Shown here: positions 1 through 8,512 of the stretch, in pieces | How positions within the stretch are numbered: the stretch's first letter is position 1 | How the letters are laid out: every line of letters begins with the position of its first letter | NCBI GenBank assembly: GCA_938007935.1 | Contig: CALLMD010000004.1 | Coordinates: forward strand, 62,001-126,000 | Direction: 5' to 3' | Length of the DNA stretch: 64,000 bases | Origin: an uncultured Hellea sp. | Lineage (GTDB): Bacteria > Pseudomonadota > Alphaproteobacteria > Caulobacterales > Maricaulaceae | Made by a program: the position numbers and the translations under genes | Notes under the pieces: generated by a model | What the model was told of the DNA's origin: nothing | Databases searched by the model: none | What the model saw: only the letters and a program-made list of their open reading frames with translations

Positions 1-1068
1 CCAATCCCCAATATCCTTGGGCGCGTCATATTCAGCAAGACGTTTTTTCCAATCATCAAAACTATCAAAATTAGCAAGCGGGCCACGATAACCATGACGA
101 CGGTCAAAAGCCTCTAAGCCGTCTCGAAGCGCTTTGCGGGCGGCGAGCTGAAGGCGTGTATCTAATGTCGTACGGATTGAAAGGCCGCCAGAATAAAGTT
201 CGTCCTTGCCATAAAGCTTGTAAATCTGCTTTCGCGCTTCTTCGACAAAATATTCCGCGGCAAGATATTCATCGCCTTCAAAGCGTTTAGTGACGACAAT
301 ATCCATCTCTTTTGCCGCCTCAGCCGACCGCTTATCCGCATATTTATCTTCAATCATTCGGTTAAGTACATAATTTCGGCGACTAAGCGCGCGGGCTTTT
401 TTGTCTGGATCACCGACCTGATAATTACTCGGCGCTTTAGGTAACACGGCAAGATAAGCGATTTGATCAAGGGACAAGTCTTTCATCGGCTTACCAAAAT
501 AATTCAGTGAAGCTGCGGCAACGCCATATGCACCGCGTCCAAAATAGATTTCATTTAAATAGAGTTCTAAAATTTGGTCTTTATCAAGCGCTTTTTCAAT
601 ACGGCCCGCAATGACGACTTCGCGCACTTTCCGCGTAACATTTCTCTCATTCCCGACAAGGAAGTTTTTAGCCACTTGCTGCGTTAAGGTGGAGCCACCT
701 TCAAGACGTTCTTTGCGTAAAACATGCCCGATATTAGCAATCATTGCCCTAGCAAAACCTCTTTCATCAAACCCGTTATGTTCGTAAAAACGCTTATCCT
801 CAGCCGCAACAAAAGCATGTTGCAATTGCTTAGGCACCGTTTCGATAGGAACGAAGACGCGAGCTTCAGTTCTAAATTCTGAAATAAGTTTGCCATCACC
901 TGCATGAACGCGAGACATGACCGGCGGGCGATATTCCGCCAAAGTTTCCACGCTGGGAAGGTCTTTCGTCGCCTTTACGACGAAAACAAATAAAGCCACG
1001 AGCAGGATGAGACCCAAAACGCCGCCAATGGCTAAGAGCCATTTAAATATGTTCCAAAAAGATTTCAT
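1..1068 (-). CDS. mrcA: Penicillin-binding protein 1A, N-terminal part (cut by window edge)
   Basis: Bifunctional peptidoglycan glycosyltransferase/transpeptidase that polymerises and crosslinks murein at the inner membrane. Translating the minus strand from the ATG at 1068 gives 356 residues that stay open to the window edge. Visible: an N-terminal membrane anchor (about residues 8-32), then the GT51 transglycosylase domain with its EDKRFYEHNG motif (catalytic Glu at about residue 90) and GGSTLTQQ (about 124-131), and the GRIEKALDKDQILELYLNE helix typical of family 51. The start of the linker follows; the transpeptidase domain with SxxK lies outside the window. It sits 83 bases downstream of the amidase gene on the same strand, an amidase-ponA order common in Alphaproteobacteria, so co-transcription is likely. 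Ribosome site upstream of the ATG is weak. Family identity is secure; the choice of mrcA over other class A PBPs is by the family's N-terminal layout. Confidence 0.9.
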   Translation of the reverse strand, partial: MKSFWNIFKWLLAIGGVLGLILLVALFVFVVKATKDLPSVETLAEYRPPVMSRVHAGDGKLISEFRTEARVFVPIETVPKQLQHAFVAAEDKRFYEHNGFDERGFARAMIANIGHVLRKERLEGGSTLTQQVAKNFLVGNERNVTRKVREVVIAGRIEKALDKDQILELYLNEIYFGRGAYGVAAASLNYFGKPMKDLSLDQIAYLAVLPKAPSNYQVGDPDKKARALSRRNYVLNRMIEDKYADKRSAEAAKEMDIVVTKRFEGDEYLAAEYFVEEARKQIYKLYGKDELYSGGLSIRTTLDTRLQLAARKALRDGLEAFDRRHGYRGPLANFDSFDDWKKRLAEYDAPKDIGDW

Positions 1069-1151
1069 CGTAACGTGCGGACGTGTCCTAGATATTTATG
1101 GCCTAATTAAGGTCAGTTCTGCCCTGATTCTGTCTTGGATGAACAGGGGCC

Positions 1152-2318
1152 CTAACGCTCAAGTTTATCAAAATAGCTATTGATGGAGCGCGTGACCGAG
1201 CGCAAGACTTTCTTACGGTGAGAGCTGGAATTTAGCAGTTTTTCATCTTTAGCATTTGATAAAAAGCCAAGTTCTAACAAAACAGCAGGCACATCAGGTG
1301 CGAGCAGCACGAAATATCCCGCGCGGCGATGTGAATTTCCAATGAGATGGGTCGTTCCGCCTAAATTCTTTAACAAAACATCAGCAAATTGCTCTGATTG
1401 TGTCTCTGTTGTGCGCTGGGCTAAATCAACGAGAATATCGCCGACAGGATCGCTTTGCTTTGCCAAGTCAACATCCATAATCCAGTTCTGATTATTCACA
1501 ATGCGTTTGGAGCGGTTTTTGGCTCTGTCTGCCAATGTATAAACCGATGCGCCTCGCGCTGTTTTGTTCCCTGCTGAGTCCGCATGAATGGAGATGAAAA
1601 GGTCAGCGCCGCCCGCGCGGGCAATACGAAGACGCTCTTCATGATCCACATAAATATCACGGGAGCGCGTTACCATAACTCTATAGCGTCCAGTGGCCAG
1701 TAATTGCTTACGCAGCTCTTTGGCCGCGGCGCTTGTAATTGCCTTTTCTTTCGTTCCCTTAACGCCAATTGCGCCCGGATCATGCCCACCATGCCCAGGA
1801 TCAATAACAATAACGGGTTTACGAGGCGGCTTAACTGCTTGCGAACTAGATTTAAGCCGAGGATAAGGGATAGAATTCTTGAAATAACGGGGACCTGAGA
1901 CAGCGGCTGGACGGGTTTGAGTCTCGGGACCGCTATAATTAAGACGTATGGCAAGATTACTGCCCATGAGTTTATGACTTTTGAGACTCGCTTTATCTTG
2001 CAAATCCAAAACTACTCTTATGCCTTTATCGCGCATCGCAAGGCGCATTCGTTTAACGCCTCCCTGCCCATCTAGGGTCAAAGGGCCTTTTCTAAGCGTT
2101 TTTCCGTTAATATTGACGTCTCCTGTTGGAACATCAATCACAATACGCGGCTTGCCTTGGCCAATGGCAAAGACTTGTGATTTCACGGGTTTTGAAAAGT
2201 TTAAAACAATTTCAGAGCCAGAATATGAAACAGACGTCAAGGTCTGCGCGAAGGCAGTAAAGCCTAGTCCGGCCCATATTAAGACTGTCAGTATGAAAAT
2301 TCTCACGAATCCTGCCAA
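1152..2318 (-). CDS. amiC: N-acetylmuramoyl-L-alanine amidase with AMIN domain (AmiC type)
   Basis: Periplasmic zinc amidase that cleaves the bond between MurNAc and the stem peptide during cell separation. The protein has a signal peptide, an AMIN domain (roughly residues 28-130, septal murein targeting) and a C-terminal Amidase_3 domain with the zinc ligands visible as IDPGHGGHDPGA (His), GTKEKAIT (Glu), SIHADS (His) and the catalytic Glu in LLELGFLSN. The frame stays open to 2546, but that would run through the glycosylase gene on the other strand and delay the signal peptide by about 75 residues. I chose TTG at 2318 because AGAAGG lies nine bases before it; GTG at 2306 with AGGA is the alternative. 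Both give a normal signal peptide ending near TAFAQ. Lies directly upstream of the PBP1A gene. Confidence 0.88.
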   Translation of the reverse strand: MAGFVRIFILTVLIWAGLGFTAFAQTLTSVSYSGSEIVLNFSKPVKSQVFAIGQGKPRIVIDVPTGDVNINGKTLRKGPLTLDGQGGVKRMRLAMRDKGIRVVLDLQDKASLKSHKLMGSNLAIRLNYSGPETQTRPAAVSGPRYFKNSIPYPRLKSSSQAVKPPRKPVIVIDPGHGGHDPGAIGVKGTKEKAITSAAAKELRKQLLATGRYRVMVTRSRDIYVDHEERLRIARAGGADLFISIHADSAGNKTARGASVYTLADRAKNRSKRIVNNQNWIMDVDLAKQSDPVGDILVDLAQRTTETQSEQFADVLLKNLGGTTHLIGNSHRRAGYFVLLAPDVPAVLLELGFLSNAKDEKLLNSSSHRKKVLRSVTRSINSYFDKLER

Positions 2319-2406
2319 ATTACTTAACCTTCTATGGGCCAAACATAGTTGATAGAGCGTTACTAAGATGTAGTCTTGTGCAGTCACTGCGCATAAAGGG
2401 CGGCCC

Positions 2407-2994
2407 ATGATTGAGACGTTAAAAATTGAGATAAGAAACTGTACAGTCTGCGCGCATGCCGCAAAGCCCTTGCCTGTAACCCCCAATCCCGTACTCAGCG
2501 GTAATTCCAAAGCCCGCATCCGAATTATTGGCCAAGCCCCCGGCACCTTGGCTCATGCCAGCGGGCGGCCCTTTACCGACCCGTCAGGCGTAAGACTACG
2601 AGACTGGCTTGGTGTAACGGAAGATGAATTTTATAATGAAGATATCTTTGCGGTCACGCCAATGGGTTTTTGTTTTCCGGGCCAAGATTCAAAAGGCGGA
2701 GACTTACCCCCCCGCAAAGAATGCGCCCCTCTTTGGCAAGATAAGCTAACAACCGCCTTGCCCAATATCGAATTGACCTTACTCGTCGGTATGTATGCTG
2801 TGACCCATGTTTTAGGCGAGCGCGCACAAAGAAACCTCACAGAGACCGTGCGTCATTGGCGTGATTACGGCCCCGACATCATGCCCATGCCACATCCGAG
2901 TTGGCGCAATAATGGATGGATAAAGCGCCATGACTGGTTCGCTGTAGAACTAACCGAATTAAAACGGCGCGTTCGTGAGTTGGTAGGCAAATAG
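2407..2994 (+). CDS. Uracil-DNA glycosylase superfamily protein
   Basis: Likely removes uracil or a related damaged base from DNA. The 195-residue protein carries the superfamily motifs: GQAPG (motif A, about residues 42-46) followed by the loop ASGRPFTDPSG, and MPHPSWRN (motif B with its His-Pro-Ser) near residue 160. A CTVC pair at the N-terminus and two later cysteines (in FCFPG and KECAPLW) could form an iron-sulfur site like that of family 4 enzymes, but I cannot confirm the spacing. It is a short COG1573-like member and not UNG (no GQDPYH). Divergent from the amidase, with about 90 bases between starts holding both promoters. No downstream partner on this strand. Confidence 0.75.
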   Translation: MIETLKIEIRNCTVCAHAAKPLPVTPNPVLSGNSKARIRIIGQAPGTLAHASGRPFTDPSGVRLRDWLGVTEDEFYNEDIFAVTPMGFCFPGQDSKGGDLPPRKECAPLWQDKLTTALPNIELTLLVGMYAVTHVLGERAQRNLTETVRHWRDYGPDIMPMPHPSWRNNGWIKRHDWFAVELTELKRRVRELVGK

Positions 2995-3008
2995 GCTTAT
3001 TTGCGACT

Positions 3009-3350
3009 TTATTTCGAATGAAGGGGTTGTACACCCGCCTTTGAAAGCTCTGCGTTCATTCGGCCCGTAAGGAAACAAAACAGCATTTTAAAATCTGCCG
3101 CAAGAGACCAGAGTGGATATGTAAAAGTCGCCGGTTTATTGCGTTCAATTGTACCATGACTGACCCAAGCGAAGAAATAACCACATATAAAGGCTAGAGG
3201 TAGAAACACCCATTTTTGTGAAATAATGACTGCCAACAGGGTTAATATCGCCAAAGACGTACCCACATAGTGCCAAGCTCGCGTCGCAGGACGGCTATGC
3301 TCTTGCAAATAATAAGGCCAAAATTCAGCAAAAGTTGTATATTCACGCAT
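3009..3350 (-). CDS. DUF962/Mpo1-like membrane protein
   Basis: A 113-residue membrane protein of the DUF962 family, whose yeast member Mpo1 is an Fe-dependent dioxygenase acting on 2-hydroxy fatty acids. The family signature is visible: FAEFWPYYLQEHSRPATRAWHYVG near the N-terminus with conserved His residues, two hydrophobic segments, and SHGTIERNKPATF with another conserved His. I start it at ATG 3350 because AAGGAG sits six bases upstream; the frame opens 17 codons earlier without a ribosome site. Function in bacteria is not established. Convergent with the glycosylase gene, 14 bases apart. Confidence 0.75.
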   Translation of the reverse strand: MREYTTFAEFWPYYLQEHSRPATRAWHYVGTSLAILTLLAVIISQKWVFLPLAFICGYFFAWVSHGTIERNKPATFTYPLWSLAADFKMLFCFLTGRMNAELSKAGVQPLHSK

Positions 3351-3445
3351 ATTTTGCTCCTTACGATGAGCATTTATCTCTAAAACTGAATCAAATCTCA
3401 ATAATATTCTTAATATTAACCTTTAATTTACCCTGTTCGTTAATA

Positions 3446-3519
3446 CAGGTGATGTCTTCTCTAGAAGACACCCCACCATTCACCTAATACCTTCGGGAGC
3501 TCTTGAGCTCCCTTTTTTC
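3446..3519 (+). ncRNA. Candidate small RNA with intrinsic terminator
   Basis: The plus strand between two minus-strand genes holds a compact structured element. AGGTGA (3447-3452) can pair with TCACCT (3480-3485); inside it TGTCTTC (3453-3459) pairs with GAAGACA (3464-3470), leaving a C-rich unpaired run at 3471-3479. A terminator hairpin (3495-3512) and T run follow. The nearest plus-strand gene ends 450 bases upstream with an oppositely directed gene between, so the terminator most plausibly serves a separate short transcript. A weak promoter is possible (TTAACC at 3416 and TTAATA at 3440, 18 bases apart). C-rich loops are a known feature of several alphaproteobacterial small RNAs. I do not recognise a named family. 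Confidence 0.4.
3495..3519 (+). terminator. Rho-independent terminator of the candidate small RNA
   Basis: Perfect eight-base arms GGGAGCTC and GAGCTCCC with a two-base loop, followed by six T on the plus strand. The minus strand has no T run after the hairpin, so it does not look like the terminator of mgtE. Confidence 0.6.
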
Positions 3520-3528
3520 TTGCCGCGA

Positions 3529-4884
3529 CTAAAGTAAGATTAGGACCGCAAAACCTAAAAACGCGAAGAACCCCACAATATCTGTGACAGTCGTGACAAA
3601 GACGGATGAGGCAACGGCAGGGTCTGCGCCAAAACGTTTAAGGCCTAGGGGAACTAAAATACCCGCAAGTCCTGCAAAAATATGATTTATCAACATGGCA
3701 ATGAAAGCGACCAAGGCGAGCTGCGTATCCTTGAACCAGATATAAGTGATGATGGCTAACGCGACCGCGAAGATTAGTCCTATCAAAATTGCGGCTATCC
3801 CCTCACGTCGAATAGCACGCCATGCTGTTTGGCTTGTTAAATCACGTTCGGTTAAGTTTCTAACCGCCACAGCCAAAGCCTGCGTTCCTGCATTTCCGCC
3901 CATTGAGGCCACGATTGGCATCAAGACGGCCAGAGACACAATTTTAGAAATTGCAAAATCAAATTGAGCAATGACAAGAGACGCTAAAATGGCCGTGAGT
4001 AAATTGACAAAAAGCCATGGAGCGCGTGCTTTCACCGTCGTAAGCGCAGTATCCGTAAGACCTGCATCCGACACACCCGCCATAGCCAGCATGTCTTCTT
4101 TATTCTCATCTTGAATAATTTCGATAATATCATCGACGGTCATCATCCCAACAAGACGCCCAGCTTCATCAACAACTGGCGCGGAAATGAGGTTATATTT
4201 CTCAAATAAATAGGCGGCCTCTTCTTGGTCCATCTCCTGCGAAATCAGGACAAGTTTTTCTCCTGCAATATCAGAGAGCCTAATATCGCGCGGCTTTCGC
4301 AAAAGCTGTGAGACCGGAACATAGCCAATTGGTTTAAAGGCAGCATCCACAATATAGATGTTAAAGAAGAGCTCTGGCAGGTCTTCCCCTGCGCCGCGCA
4401 TATGATCAATCGTATCACCAACGCTCCAAAAGGCGGGGGCAGCCACGAATTCGCGCTGCATCAGACGGCCAATAGTTTCATCGTCAAATTTAAGTGATGC
4501 CTCTAATGCGGCGCGGTCATCTGGCTCCAAGGCTTGCAAAACATCTGCCCGTTGCCCAGCTTCCATTTCTTCAAATATCTGGATCGCGTCATCATTATCC
4601 AGATCAGTAATGGCATCGGCCAACATATCTGAGGGAAGCAACGGCAGAATATCTTCAACGACTTCATCTTCAAGTTCTGCTAAGACCTCCCCCGAAATAA
4701 GCGCGGGCATATCTTCAATTAAGCTCTCACGCTGTTCAGTGGTTAACTGCTCAAATTGATCCGAAAAGTCAGCGGGATGAAGTTGCGATAATTCAGAGAG
4801 GTCGTCGGCGCTTGAAAGCTTTTTAGCAATGAGGTTTTCTTCGCGCTCTGGATCAGGCAGTAAATTGATGTCGGATTCGTCCAT
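3529..4884 (-). CDS. mgtE: Magnesium transporter MgtE
   Basis: Mg2+-gated Mg2+ channel of the inner membrane. At 451 residues it has the family's full layout: N-terminal superhelical domain (about 25-140), two CBS domains (about 150-270, including the acidic stretch VVDEAGRLVGMMTVDDIIEI), a connecting helix, and five C-terminal membrane helices from about residue 290 with the conserved PIVASMGGNAGTQ motif lining the pore. ATG at 4884 is preceded by GGAGAG. Stands alone, divergent from the prepilin peptidase gene. Confidence 0.93.
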   Translation of the reverse strand: MDESDINLLPDPEREENLIAKKLSSADDLSELSQLHPADFSDQFEQLTTEQRESLIEDMPALISGEVLAELEDEVVEDILPLLPSDMLADAITDLDNDDAIQIFEEMEAGQRADVLQALEPDDRAALEASLKFDDETIGRLMQREFVAAPAFWSVGDTIDHMRGAGEDLPELFFNIYIVDAAFKPIGYVPVSQLLRKPRDIRLSDIAGEKLVLISQEMDQEEAAYLFEKYNLISAPVVDEAGRLVGMMTVDDIIEIIQDENKEDMLAMAGVSDAGLTDTALTTVKARAPWLFVNLLTAILASLVIAQFDFAISKIVSLAVLMPIVASMGGNAGTQALAVAVRNLTERDLTSQTAWRAIRREGIAAILIGLIFAVALAIITYIWFKDTQLALVAFIAMLINHIFAGLAGILVPLGLKRFGADPAVASSVFVTTVTDIVGFFAFLGFAVLILL

Positions 4885-4977
4885 CGCCCTCTCCTATAAA
4901 ACTCAAGACTGCTAGATTCTATGACGCTTATGACGGGAAGTCTTGCGAATGAGAAGAGAAAAGGCTTAGGGTTATTT

Positions 4978-5436
4978 ATGAGCGCGTTTGGCACATATCT
5001 ATTATTCGGCCTATGTCTTTTCGTCTTTTTAATATCCCTTGCCTGGACGGACTTTAAAACATTTCGTCTGCCTAATAAGCTTTCCATTCCCTTGATCATC
5101 TTGGGTTTTATTCAAAGCTATGTCCTCTCAGATATCAAGGCGAGTATTCTTGGGGCCGCCATCGGTTATCTGGTCTTTGTCGCTATCGAAAAAGGTTTCA
5201 AAGCCTTACGCGGCAAGGAAGGTTTGGGCCGTGGTGATGCAAAACTATTAGCCGCTGGAGGCGCTTGGTGCGGTTGGAGCGGCTTGCCGCTTATCGTGTT
5301 AATTGCGAGCCTTATCGGGATTATCTTAGCCGTCATGCCAAACTATCGCAGCTCAGGAAAAATCCCTTTTGGCCCGTGTTTGGCCTTTGGTATATTTATG
5401 GTTTGGAGCGCAAGCGCCTATGTGGCCCTTAATTAG
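4978..5436 (+). CDS. A24-family prepilin peptidase, short form
   Basis: Membrane aspartic peptidase that cleaves the leader of type IV pilin-like proteins, here probably the type II secretion pseudopilins given the neighbours. The two catalytic Asp are seen in AWTDFKTFRLPN and in the GLGRGDAKL motif (GxGD). The N-terminal methylase domain of PilD/GspO is absent, as in CpaA/TadV-like short forms. I prefer ATG 4978 (TAGGG upstream, first helix follows at once; 152 residues); ATG 4921 would add 19 polar residues. It faces the gspC-D-N genes across the lipoprotein gene, and its stop directly abuts the lipoprotein stop. Confidence 0.85.
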   Translation: MSAFGTYLLFGLCLFVFLISLAWTDFKTFRLPNKLSIPLIILGFIQSYVLSDIKASILGAAIGYLVFVAIEKGFKALRGKEGLGRGDAKLLAAGGAWCGWSGLPLIVLIASLIGIILAVMPNYRSSGKIPFGPCLAFGIFMVWSASAYVALN

Positions 5437-5868
5437 TTAGGTTTTGCAGCTATAAAGCCCGACAACAGGCGTAACAATGTCCCACCCGTTTGTATCTTTG
5501 CTTGTCAAACGCCCGGACTTATAACGTGTACTGTCTTGAAAACTATGCGCATCAAGCAAGATAAGCGAAATTTCCTCACCGCTTGAATCTAAAAAATTTA
5601 ACTTATTGGGAATGTCGTCATTTGGGGCGCGCGTTAATGCAACCTCGCGGCTATCACGATAAAGTGCAGCACTTTTATCATCCGCAAAAAGAATAAAGTT
5701 CTTGGCTTGATCCGCTTTCCAAACGAACAAACCACACTCTCCGGCAGATAGGTTACGAGGTGATAAGCCATCGCGGCGTTCTGGTTCAGCTTTACTCGTT
5801 CCAAGACTAGCACATCCCGAAATGAGAAGGGCGAGAGAAAGAGTTAAAATTTGGCGGCCAAAATACAT
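5437..5868 (-). CDS. Lipoprotein of unknown function at the end of the gsp genes
   Basis: A 143-residue protein with a signal sequence and lipobox ending LLISGCAS, so the mature protein should be lipid-anchored. The mature part has two cysteines (in GECGLFVW and in the last residues, LYSCKT) that could form a disulfide, and alternating hydrophobic segments suggesting beta structure. I do not recognise the family with confidence. It begins only eight bases after gspN on the same strand, so it is probably the last gene of a gspC-gspD-gspN transcript and might be an accessory lipoprotein of the secretin; that is inference from position only. Confidence 0.7.
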   Translation of the reverse strand: MYFGRQILTLSLALLISGCASLGTSKAEPERRDGLSPRNLSAGECGLFVWKADQAKNFILFADDKSAALYRDSREVALTRAPNDDIPNKLNFLDSSGEEISLILLDAHSFQDSTRYKSGRLTSKDTNGWDIVTPVVGLYSCKT

Positions 5869-5876
5869 AGCCTACC

Positions 5877-6584
5877 TTAACGCCATTTACCTTGTTCTGT
5901 CAGGCGAAATTCACCGTTCCTATTTTCAAAGCCATAAAGCGGTAAGACTACCCCCGCTTCAGGCTGAGAAGTTCGAACTGAGATGTCGGCACGGTAAGTA
6001 CCATCTGGGACAATACGCAAGTCAGCTTTTATCGTTTGCCCGACATCTGAACCTAAAAGATTGGCAATTAAATCACCGCCATCACATGTGATAGGGCCAG
6101 ACAATAACGGCCCTTGCCACTGCCAGCGGGTCGCATTACGCGATAAAAAATCTGTACTCGCTTGCCCCATTGCAGACTGGCAATCCTTGTCAAAGGTTAG
6201 CTTAGAAATCTGAATGATAACCTCTCCCGCAAGCTCTTTAAGGCGGCCATCATTAGTCGGCAGACCGCCCAATTGTCCTATAAACCGCAGGTCTTCTAAT
6301 CTTGTTTTTGACGCTTTCCCCGATAATTGCATCGCATTTGATGATGTTTGAAATGAGAGGGGAAGACCGTCTTTCATCAACTGTTTCGGGTCAATCTTAA
6401 ATTTGGCTATGCCAATGTAATCAACATTGCTCGCAGTTCCATTCCAAAGTGTCCCAGAATAGCGGATATTAGGGCCTAATTCATCGGGTATTATATGAGG
6501 TGCTATCCAGGCCAAAGGCGGCTGCATCGCAAGCCCAATTGCAGCGCCCAAGGCAGAAACTAAAACAAGAGAACGTTTCTTCAT
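5877..6584 (-). CDS. gspN: Type II secretion system protein N
   Basis: GspN-like inner-membrane protein of the type II secretion apparatus; its precise role is poorly defined in all species. The 235-residue protein starts with a basic N-terminus and one membrane helix, followed by LGPNIRYSGTLWNGTASNVDY, which matches the family's WxGxA region, and a long beta-rich periplasmic part. Lies 17 bases after gspD. Confidence 0.8.
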   Translation of the reverse strand: MKKRSLVLVSALGAAIGLAMQPPLAWIAPHIIPDELGPNIRYSGTLWNGTASNVDYIGIAKFKIDPKQLMKDGLPLSFQTSSNAMQLSGKASKTRLEDLRFIGQLGGLPTNDGRLKELAGEVIIQISKLTFDKDCQSAMGQASTDFLSRNATRWQWQGPLLSGPITCDGGDLIANLLGSDVGQTIKADLRIVPDGTYRADISVRTSQPEAGVVLPLYGFENRNGEFRLTEQGKWR

Positions 6585-6601
6585 AAGACGCGAGATGGGC
6601 C

Positions 6602-8512
6602 TTATTGATTACCTAAAAACCGAGGATTTTGGGGTTGATCTAAAAATGAGTCAATTTTTGAGAAATCACGGCCTGATTGCTGCATATCTTCGTAGCGCAT
6701 ACGGTCTAGCCCGCGCTGCGTTAAAGGACGCGCATCAGACGCATTACGAATAATCGTTGGCCGCAAGAAGACCATTAAATTTGTTTTGACCCGCGACTTT
6801 CCTTTGGACTGGAAGGCTTTACCCAAAACAGGAATATCTCCCAAAATTGGGACTTTAGAGAGACTTATTTCTTCATCATCCTCAAGCAGTCCGCCCAACA
6901 CGATTATCTCTTTATTATTGGCAAGGACAGTTGTCTCTATTGATCGCTTATTCGTAACAAAATCACCAGCGACAGATGTCAAAGCCCCAGAAATAGATGA
7001 AACTTCCTGCTTAATTTCCAAGCGAATAACATCGCCTTCACTAATCTGCGGAAGCACATCAAGCTGTATCCCAACTTCTTGACGCTCAAAGGTTCGAAAC
7101 GGATTTATATTTCCGTTCCCTGCCCCCAAGAGGCTTTCGCCTGTTGTAATTGGAATTTCTTGTCCCACAAGAAATGTCGCTGGCACATTATCAAGTGTGG
7201 TCACAAACGGCATAGACAGGATATTTGTGTCTTCATCTGTCTCAAGCGCGTTTACTACAACACTATAAAGCGTATCGCCATCAATCCCGCCAACACCTGC
7301 AATGCCGCCGTCAAGCCCAACGAGAGAGTTCACCGCCGCAGCTTGTTCAGTGGCATCAAATCCATCTTGGCCGCCAGCAATAACCCCAGCTAGTCCCAAA
7401 ATATTGGGCGCGGCGCGGGAAAAATTGGAAGATAGGAGAGGTACAGCATTTCCGTTTAAGCCTGCAATCGCAAATTCGACGCCGAGTTCTTTCGCGGCTG
7501 TATCAGAAATTTCTACAATAATCGCTTCAACCAATACCTGTGGCCGCCTGACATCAAGGCGACGGATAATCTGTTCAAGTGCTTCTTGAGTCTCACCCGT
7601 TGCGCTAATGACGAGTGTATTGCTGCCTTGTTCATAGGCCACGGTCGGCTTGGGTTGTCCTTCGCGTTCAAAGGCAGGAAGCAATGTCGATAAAAGTTCG
7701 ATGATGGCTTCCCCGCTTGCAAAACGCAGCGGCACGACACTCACGGCGCCGCGAGGAGAAGCACTACCGACATCCATACTAGATATGATAGGACGCAATT
7801 TAGCAATTTCTGCGGATTTACCTTCCACGATAAGGCTATTGGTTCCCGGTATTGCGACAACTCTATATCCCGGTTTAGGCCCGCCTAACGCCTTCAACGC
7901 TTCCTCAGCATCAATCGCCGAGAGACTGGTCAGTCGGAATGTCTCGATCTGAGTATCAGTTACGTCCATAGCGGAAATGATTTCACGGGCTTTTCGCAAA
8001 TTCTCAGGAAAATCGGTAATAACCAAAACATTACCGCCGGGGTTAGCCGTCAATTGTCCTTGGCTGTGCATGACAGGTTTAATCAACCGCGCAGCTTCGG
8101 CGGCATCCGTTTGGGATAATTTTATAACCGTTGTGGCAAAGCGGCCATTATATCCATTACCCGTTGTAAAAGGCGCATCTTGAGCCGCGCCTTGTATAAG
8201 CGTAATGCGGTACTCGCCAGTCGCTGTACGAACCAAAGTATAGCCATGAACCCGCATAACATCTTTGAAGACCTCAAAAACTTCACCTGGGCTGAGAGAT
8301 TGCTCTGAAGAAATGGTCACTTTGCCCTGAACACGGGGGTCCACAATAAATGTCTTACCCGTCACAATAGACACATTATTGATAAAGGCACGAATATCTG
8401 CCTGCTGCATTGTAATCAGATGATCACCCGCGGCAAAACTTGGCGCGCTTAAAGCACCGCACGTCAGTGCTGCAATTGCTATGGAGCTCAGAATTTTATG
8501 CTTTAATTCCAT
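6602..8512 (-). CDS. gspD: Type II secretion system secretin GspD
   Basis: Outer-membrane secretin that forms the exit channel of type II secretion. The 636-residue protein has a signal peptide, an N0 domain (about 30-105), three N1-N3 repeats (about 125-345, with ALGGPKPGYRVVAIPGTNSLIV as a typical N2 stretch), and the C-terminal secretin domain with VPILGDIPVLGKAFQ near residue 570. Its ATG overlaps the gspC stop by one base (TAATG), indicating translational coupling. No GspE, F or pseudopilin genes are nearby. Confidence 0.95.
   Translation of the reverse strand: MELKHKILSSIAIAALTCGALSAPSFAAGDHLITMQQADIRAFINNVSIVTGKTFIVDPRVQGKVTISSEQSLSPGEVFEVFKDVMRVHGYTLVRTATGEYRITLIQGAAQDAPFTTGNGYNGRFATTVIKLSQTDAAEAARLIKPVMHSQGQLTANPGGNVLVITDFPENLRKAREIISAMDVTDTQIETFRLTSLSAIDAEEALKALGGPKPGYRVVAIPGTNSLIVEGKSAEIAKLRPIISSMDVGSASPRGAVSVVPLRFASGEAIIELLSTLLPAFEREGQPKPTVAYEQGSNTLVISATGETQEALEQIIRRLDVRRPQVLVEAIIVEISDTAAKELGVEFAIAGLNGNAVPLLSSNFSRAAPNILGLAGVIAGGQDGFDATEQAAAVNSLVGLDGGIAGVGGIDGDTLYSVVVNALETDEDTNILSMPFVTTLDNVPATFLVGQEIPITTGESLLGAGNGNINPFRTFERQEVGIQLDVLPQISEGDVIRLEIKQEVSSISGALTSVAGDFVTNKRSIETTVLANNKEIIVLGGLLEDDEEISLSKVPILGDIPVLGKAFQSKGKSRVKTNLMVFLRPTIIRNASDARPLTQRGLDRMRYEDMQQSGRDFSKIDSFLDQPQNPRFLGNQ

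Noticed and set aside
917-1183. Plus-strand open frame of 88 codons opposite the PBP1A start
   Set aside because: Antisense shadow of the PBP1A N-terminus; no ribosome site and no recognisable protein character.
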